64,000 nt of DNA, from positions 1,679,547 through 1,743,546 of the forward strand of contig NW_019091387.1 in NCBI RefSeq assembly GCF_001949145.1. Direction: 5' to 3'. Under the pieces are notes generated by a model. The model was not told the origin of the DNA, ran no database searches, and saw only the letters and a program-made list of their open reading frames with translations. A program made the position numbers and the translations under genes. The stretch is from Acanthaster planci (Eukaryota; Echinodermata; Asteroidea; Valvatida; Acanthasteridae). Below are positions 58,829-64,000 of the stretch, piece after piece. Within the stretch, counting starts at the first letter, position 1, and each line of letters opens with the position of its first letter.

Positions 58829-58995
58829 GGCGTTTTGGGGTCAAGGTTATGTGGCAAAATGAAGAGGAACATTCCAGGAAATCACCGTCAAAACCCATCT
58901 TGAAGGAGTTATCCAAGTTGGAGAAAAAGGAGCATTTTCCTCAAGTTTCCTTAACCACAGGAGAACAAAGGAATGTCTTTGTACTTTGTATGTAA
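58829..58995 (+). other. Exon-like open segment, unrecognised
   Basis: After a good pyrimidine tract and acceptor (TTTTTTCCCC...CATTTTCAG) a frame of 55 codons runs to TAA, with charged protein-like content (MWQNEEEHSRKSPSKPIL, KELSKLEKKEHFPQ, SLTTGEQRN). No family recognised. It may be an exon of a transposon-borne gene, because a MITE fragment follows at 59008. Confidence 0.25.
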
Positions 58996-59007
58996 AACAG
59001 GTGTTTT

Positions 59008-59150
59008 TACTGTAATTTTTGGCTGTCTTGCATCTTATTTGATGTTTTGTGGCGCTATTAAACTAATTACTGCGCTTACAGCTTCAACGTCAGCTAGTTA
59101 AAAACAGTTGAAGCCTGAGACGGAGCCGAAGTTGAGTATTGGAAAACGGC
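59008..59150 (+). mobile_element. GGAAAACGG-ended MITE, 5'-truncated copy
   Basis: About 85-90% identical to 63638-63780: both contain TTGATGTTTTGTGGC, TTACTGCGCTTACAGCTTCA and end CAGTTGAAG...TTGGAAAACGGCC. The left terminal repeat of the other copy is missing here. Confidence 0.7.
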
Positions 59151-59319
59151 CTCTGTCCTGAAGAGAAAAATCCGATGAGACGCCATTTTTAGGGGCCATT
59201 TACACTCACACAGCTGTCTGAACCTGAGCGCGCACACACACTTCTGCGATTGGCTACTGCCTGTTGGTCATAGGTCAAGGAGGAATTTCACGCGCGCGCA
59301 CGCACCACAAGCGTTCGAA

Positions 59320-59573
59320 CCACGGACGTATATATAAAAAAAACCTGGACTTACAACGCCTTTGTATGAAAAAGAAGCCAACCAGCGGCCATTTTACCGA
59401 GCCGAATACAAAAACATGGGTTGGCTCCCTTCAGTTGACGTCAGGAAGAACAAAGGCGGGCGTTGTCAGGAAAACTTTGTATTCGGCGCGGTAAAATGGC
59501 CGCGAGTAATTCAATGATTCTATAAGCTGATTATGGGCATTGCGAGGCCAGATTTTATTATACACGTCCGTGG
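59320..59573. mobile_element. CCACGGACGT inverted-repeat element, copy 2
   Basis: Homologue of 22256-22502 with sharper ends: CCACGGACGTATATA on the left and, inverted, CCACGGACGTGTATA on the right. The flanks GTTCGA and TGCGAAC extend the match by several bases. The inner inverted repeat (GCGGCCATTTTACCGAGCCG with CGGCGCGGTAAAATGGCCGC) is nearly perfect here. Same orientation as copy 1. No coding capacity. Confidence 0.8.
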
Positions 59574-59676
59574 TGCGAACAGGATGGCCCTATACAACCA
59601 TGTTCCAACGGATACAATCTTGTCGGGCCAAGTTGGTTTCCACCATGCCTTGCGCGATTTAACCCGGGGTATTGTA

Positions 59677-60284
59677 TAATTTAAATATCACCCTATGGGT
59701 GCGTTCGATTAGCTTCCGTGAACACACCAGTGTTACACTCAAGGGAAGCCTCAAAATGAGGCTTATCGAACGCTGCAGTGTGTTTTCAAAGGCATTCTGG
59801 GAGAAAGGTCAAGTCACCGCCACTTTCCATCATGTACGTCCATGCACGAACAGTCCATCCGTGACGTCATTACACTCGGGCAGCCTCCAGAGACCCGCTC
59901 GCCAGCCGGGGTAGTAGTGGCTGACACCAGGGCAGGCACGAGGATCACGTGATGGCTCAACGAACGCTCTCTTGTAAGTCAAACTTCCACGAGAGCGTTG
60001 TTTAGCCATCACATGATCTTCGTGCCTTCCCTGGGGTCAGCCACCACTACCCCGGCTGGAGAGCAGGTCTCTGGATGTTGCCTGAGTGTAATGACGTCAC
60101 GGATGGACTGTTCGAGCATGGGCATGATTGAACTGGCGGGAACTTGTCCTTTTTCCCAGAATGCCTTGGCAAATACACTGCACACTTCGATTAACCTCAT
60201 TTCGAGGCTTCCCTTGTGTGTGACACTACCATGGTGTATTCAGGGAAGCTATTCGAATGCATCGCATGTGGGGTATTTCAATTA
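59677..60284. mobile_element. About 600-bp near-perfect palindrome (foldback element)
   Basis: The left arm (59677 to about 59970) is repeated inverted in the right arm (about 59990-60284), with a spacer of only about 20 bp near 59981. Paired landmarks: TTCGATTAGCTTCC with GGAAGCTATTCGAA; ATTCTGGGAGAAAGG with CTTTTTCCCAGAAT; CATCCGTGACGTCATTACAC with GTGTAATGACGTCACGGATG; TAGTAGTGGCTGAC with GTCAGCCACCACTA; GATGGCTCAACGAACGCTCT with AGAGCGTTGTTTAGCCATC. Each arm carries the CRE-like octamer TGACGTCA. No protein is encoded; both arms yield mirror-image short ORFs. Confidence 0.85.
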
Positions 60285-60762
60285 GGACGATTATCAAGCA
60301 CAGGATTTTCAGTCACGTGATTTTTGACGGTCAGCGTTCAATTTACACAGATGTGCATGGAAACGCGCGCGCTTTTGAAGTCTCTCAATATTCTGACGTA
60401 CACGAAAGTCGAAACTGCCAATAAAAAATAGAAAATTCGAAAATGCCTTTGTCCGTTATATTACGTCACCTGAAAACCTCTACAGGACCTTGCCTATAAA
60501 AAGGTATGATAGGATTTCGCCCAAACATCAACAGATCGATAGTCGAAATCCACGCTACGGCGTCACTACCAGACCCAGCGCTACCCGTACTGCACCCAAT
60601 GTACTACATGTACCGTACCGAGCGCCGTACTTCAGACAAAAAAACGGAATGTGCATGCACCGTGTACATAGGCTTAGGCCTTTCTTAATATTTATGCAAA
60701 TTTAATGCGCTGCAAGTGAAAACGAGGCTGTGTGGCTCTCCTTGCTGTCGGCGAACACGGCG
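60285..60762. other. Non-coding, CpG-containing flank
   Basis: Contains AACGCGCGCGC and TATAAAAAGG (about 60496), but no exon that I can support before the THAP relic. Confidence 0.3.
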
Positions 60763-60900
60763 AAGCATTGTTCAGTGCCGTGTTGTACCAATCACGAGCG
60801 AAGATTACCGCCAGAAATTAGCTTCCATCTATTCCGAGGAACAAGATCCTGCGGAAAAAGTGGATTGTTAAGATCAGTCGAGACGAGGGGCCACTATTCA
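60763..60900 (+). pseudogene. THAP-type zinc-finger N-terminal half, frameshifted
   Basis: The frame from 60763 reads KHCSVPCCTNHERRLPPEIS and FHLF; a single-base frame change near 60835 then continues PRNKILRKKWIVKISRDEG with PLFK before a possible donor (AAG followed by GTAGAC). This is the first half of a THAP domain (C-x2-4-C, FHxFP, RKKW, FK), a DNA-binding domain of transposon origin. The second half (C-x2-H and AVPTIF) is not found within the next few hundred bases. The frame change could be an assembly error, but no start or partner exons are visible, so a relic is likelier. Confidence 0.6.
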
Positions 60901-61544
60901 AGGTAGACTTTGACTTTGAAACAACTTCTACGGGCACTTAAGATGTTCGTATAAAAAATATCGTAATCACTGACCCTATACATGTTATTGAACTTTAGTG
61001 CAGTTCGATCGATCCAGTCTTTTCCTTCCTCTATGATTATCGCGCCCAACATAAAGAAAACACATCTGTAATTTTTGAACTAGCATCTATAGAATTTTGA
61101 ACTTCGAAAGGAAATAGCCCAGTCGTTAAAGGTAATCCGCTGAATGACAACAAAAGTCTTCGAATTGCGCGATTGTGGCGACAATAGTGAGGCCTAGACA
61201 TAAATGTGCATGCATGCAGCGTCAACGAAAATTCCCAAATAAAATCCCGTCGATAAAAACCCCTTAGCTTATGAAGCCTGAAAAATACTTGAAGTCTTTA
61301 CCGAGCTGTTGCTCTCCGCTGCTTTTGGAGCCATTTTTGAGGTAATCCTCCACAAACCCGAAAGTTATCTCGGGAACCATGGAAAGATCCCTTCCGTTTA
61401 CAGCCATTGTGACACGCGAGTCTCCTACACCTTTTTTTCAGTTGCTGTGAATAATTTGAGGAAAAAGAGAATGGGCCTGTAATGTCCGGTGACTTTTCAA
61501 CTATTACAAGATATAAAATTTCGTCTGAAACACTTCCTTTTCTA
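60901..61544. other. No supported gene
   Basis: No second THAP exon or other domain found. The long minus-strand open frame at 61298-61702 lies mostly in the following tandem array and has no family signature. Confidence 0.3.
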
Positions 61545-62085
61545 GCTATCTGCAAAAGTTGAACCCGATGGGACATGAAATTCATCAAATAAAGGGCATT
61601 TAAGTGTGAACGTTTGATGTCACGTAACTTGTCACATAATGAGGTCATCATCACATTTAGTTCGTTTTTGTCTGTGACACATCCTTCACGAAATATCTGC
61701 AAAGTTTCACCCGATGGGACACATACTTAAGGAGATATGGGCTCTAAAGAGCGCACCTTTAATTTCACGTGACTAATCAGAGGCGTAGCCACAGGGGAGG
61801 CCTGGGGGCACATGCCCCCCCCCCCAGGTTCGCCCCACTGAAGAAAAAAGATGAATGGATATTGAAGAAGGTTANTAAAAAAAACCTGCCCCCCCCCAAA
61901 AAAAAAACACGCCACTGAAAACTGGTGCCTCCATAAGATGCTGGTGCCTCCCCCCACTTAGTAAAATCTTAGCTACGCCACTGCGTTGCTTGTCACTCAT
62001 TGACGTCATCATCATATGGGGTCATTTTTCGTCTATAACCCCGCCCTTTCTAGCTATCAGCAAAGTTTCAACCCAATGGTACCCG
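61545..62085. repeat. Approximately 145-bp tandem repeat, three partial units
   Basis: Units share CTAGCTATCTGCAAA-GTT, AACCCGATGGGACA, CACGTAACTTGTCAC and GAGGTCATCATCA. The key element recurs at about 61551, 61694 and 62056. The last interval becomes about 155 bp once the inserted 206-bp element at 61778-61983 is removed. Confidence 0.65.
61778..61983. mobile_element. CAG...CTG inverted-repeat element inserted in the tandem array
   Basis: Terminal inverted repeats CAGAGGCGTAGCCA and, from the right end, CAGTGGCGTAGCTA. Interior rich in C runs, an N at 61875 and no coding capacity. CAG-starting ends with GGCGTAGC are typical of hAT-type non-autonomous elements. The expected 8-bp target duplication is not clear here. 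Confidence 0.65.
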
Positions 62086-62269
62086 ATATGTCCCCTCTTA
62101 GCCTTCCCAGTAAGCGGTGCCCCAATTCCCGGGTGCCAATCCCACCCATTCCTCTGCTACCTTGAAGCCGTCGCCAGCACAACCGCCCAGTTGTCCAGGG
62201 GCTCCGCAGATACAATCGCTCTCCAGCCAGGAACATTTTTGCTGATACCATCTAGGTACAATGTACATT

Positions 62270-62925
62270 GCAAAGGCATATGCCCGATGTTGGTTACCGA
62301 TGACATTTTTGTTGAAGGAAGATTAAAATCCCACACTGAGTTTTGGCACGAGATTGGTGCTCATGACATGATCATTTCCATTATTAACAAAGGTTATTTT
62401 ATACCGTTCAACGAACGCCCTCCATCCATGTTTTTGCGTAACAATGCTTCTGCATTGCGAAATAACGAGTTTGTTTCCCAAACAACAGTGCTTCAGTTAC
62501 TGGCGTCGGAGAAAATTGTAGAAAAGAATCATCCCTTTTTTATGTAACCAGTTCATTATCAGTATCTTGTCAGAACGAAAGCAAGATTAGAGATTAATTT
62601 TGGATTTTAGCGCTTTAAATAAATTTGTTCGAACGGAGCATTTCAAAATAGACGATTGGAAAACTGGTTGACAGTACCTTTCCCTATATTGTTCTCATTC
62701 AATCTAAAATCTGGGTACCGTCATATCCAAATTGCTCCCCAACATCAGAAATATTTAGAGATGGTGAAACAAAGTTTGTATGTACGGTTCCCCAGTTTGT
62801 CTTGTCCTCGGCTCCTTATATTTAAAAAAAAATGCTGAAACCTTTGGTATCGCACTGGCGTTCATGTGGAATTCTAATTGCAGTATATCCTGATGATGGT
62901 TTTGTAGTTGTCCCTCGAGAGTAGA
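62270..62925 (+). pseudogene. DIRS-type retrotransposon reverse transcriptase fragment
   Basis: Decayed RT of a tyrosine-recombinase (DIRS-like) retrotransposon. The N-terminal flank of the RT is in one open frame (about 62295-62545): EGRLKSHTEFWHEIGAHDM, then KGYFIPFNERPP, NNASALRNNEFV. After a stop at 62546 the frame changes: RLILDF region (about 62600), HFKIDDWKTG, FNLKSGYRHIQIAPQHQKYL (about 62699-62758), then KMLKPLVSHWRSCGI and VYPDDG (about 62828-62905). The catalytic block normally reads YxDDG; here Leu is replaced by Pro. Several stops and at least two frame changes. RNase H, methyltransferase-like and recombinase domains are not seen. Confidence 0.75.
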
Positions 62926-63133
62926 ATTCCAAAGACAAACACCTTGATATATTGCCATGCTAGTTTCTGATTCTGATTAAGTAATTCTTAAATTTGCGAT
63001 AATAATTGTTGTAAAAAAATCAATGGTTAACAACGGGAAATAAAAACAGTACTGAAACCAGTATGTGAAGTCCACTGAATTTGTTTTGTGTTCTTACTGA
63101 CCCGTATGACTATCAAGTAATAATTCTCGGGTC

Positions 63134-63171
63134 AAAAAAAGTTCCCGGCCGGTAGGCCGGGAACTTTTTTT
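63134..63171. repeat. Perfect 17-bp hairpin with A/T tails
   Basis: AAAAAAAGTTCCCGGCC, loop GGTA, then the exact complement GGCCGGGAACTTTTTTT. It looks like a bacterial intrinsic terminator, but nothing else here is bacterial, so it is more likely the core of a tiny inverted-repeat element. Confidence 0.85.
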
Positions 63172-63540
63172 TCCATAGCACAAGAGGTAAATTTGCCCCT
63201 TTGCTACTTGTTAAAAATCCGAACTTACGTCATACCGCCCACAAGAATTCATAATTTTTAAATAATGATGTATTTTACATTTACTCCACAATGAAGATAG
63301 CCAGTAACGCCCCGCTATGCTTGAATTTGTGAAACAGTATACAGTCATGTAGGCCCTACACCGACGTAACTGAACAGTGCTTCGTCGCAGGGTTAAAAGA
63401 TTAAAGGATTCAGCCAGAGCCAAAACCATATACATGTACAGCGTAATGGGACGTAAAATACTCTAGTTAAAAGGATTAAGAAATTCAGCCAGGGCCAGCC
63501 GGGTCTTCTTCTTGTATTGATCTCCGTAATAACAGTAAGG

Positions 63541-63780
63541 ACGTTTTCCAATTCTCAACTTCGTTTCCGTCTCAGGCTTCGTTCCCAAAACCAACCGCCG
63601 ATTGTGGGCCTGAAGCGTTTAAATTACATTGGTAATACTGTAATTTTTGGCTCTCTAGCATCTTATTTGATGTTTTGTGGCACTATTAGACTGATTACTG
63701 CGCTTACAGCTTCAAAGTCAGCTAGAAAAAAAAACAGTTGAAGGCTGCGACAGAGCCGAAGTCGAGTTTTGGAAAACGGC
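63541..63780. mobile_element. CGTTTTCCA inverted-repeat MITE, complete copy
   Basis: Terminal inverted repeats of about 40 bp: CGTTTTCCAATTCTCAACTT on the left and, inverted from the right end, CCGTTTTCCAAAACTCGACT, both continuing into TTCG...GTCTC/GTCGC..GGCTTC. The right two thirds are shared with 59008-59150. No coding capacity. Confidence 0.7.
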
Positions 63781-63806
63781 CTAAGCCTGACACAAGACCG
63801 TTAGGG

Positions 63807-64000
63807 GTGCACCACTAAAAGTAAATTCCCTTAGACAGCAGTGATAAATCCCCATACTTCACAGATATTTTAAAAATACAACTCTCACAGGTGTTCAGGC
63901 TGCACAGAAAAATGATGTTCCACATGTCCTTTTTTCATTTTGTTTTCAATTTTCGGGGGGTTGACCAATGAATTTTTGAGAAATTTTCACAAGAAGCAGA
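63807..64000 (+). repeat. Dispersed repeat shared with 24738-24935, runs off the window
   Basis: Begins at TTAGGGGTGCACC and matches the inverted segment in the 24258-25111 element up to the window edge (GGTTGACCAATGAATTTTTG). Its right boundary is unknown. Confidence 0.6.

Noticed and set aside
61298-61702. 134-codon minus-strand open frame
   Set aside because: It lies largely over the 145-bp tandem array, with repeated motifs in its translation and no known family; most likely chance.

Overview
The window is eukaryotic, from an animal nuclear genome of about 60% A+T. It has long introns, canonical GT/AG splice sites, two assembly gaps (28819-28943 and 39129-39489) and one ambiguous base (61875). 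The proteins and the style of the non-coding DNA suggest a marine invertebrate deuterostome (echinoderm, hemichordate or cephalochordate). The kinesin resembles sea-urchin KRP85 and vertebrate KIF3A closely, the RhoGAP gene is of the DLC1/STARD13 type, and TACATGTA palindromes and short inverted-repeat elements are abundant. I cannot name the species.

Layout, all genes on the + strand. (1) 2379-13445: the last ten coding exons of a DLC1/STARD13-type gene (basic linker, RhoGAP, START), with earlier exons off the left edge. A probable 3'UTR of about 4 kb runs to near 17455. (2) 18350-19130: a decayed PIF/Harbinger nuclease. (3) 19880-21880: a four-exon gene for a 164-residue secreted cysteine-rich protein that I do not recognise. 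None of its exons is a long ORF, but all four junctions agree in phase. (4) 22250-29140: a dense field of short transposon relics (inverted-repeat elements, tandem repeats, an integrase-type helix-turn-helix relic), with one assembly gap. (5) 29367-49860: a complete 15-exon KIF3A (kinesin-2 motor, predicted 700 aa) whose first coding exon holds only Met-Pro. (6) 54000-57874: a three-coding-exon SMIM20 (MITRAC7) gene with a likely CpG-rich promoter and a non-coding first exon. (7) 58540-64000: another transposon field with a large near-perfect palindrome, a THAP-domain relic, a 145-bp tandem array split by a small element, and a broken DIRS-type reverse transcriptase.

The genes do not form a pathway. 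DLC1-type proteins restrain Rho at adhesions, KIF3A powers intraflagellar transport, and SMIM20 assists cytochrome c oxidase assembly. The main new item is the secreted-protein gene. The main structural interest is the number and variety of non-autonomous inverted-repeat elements, several of them present twice in the window.
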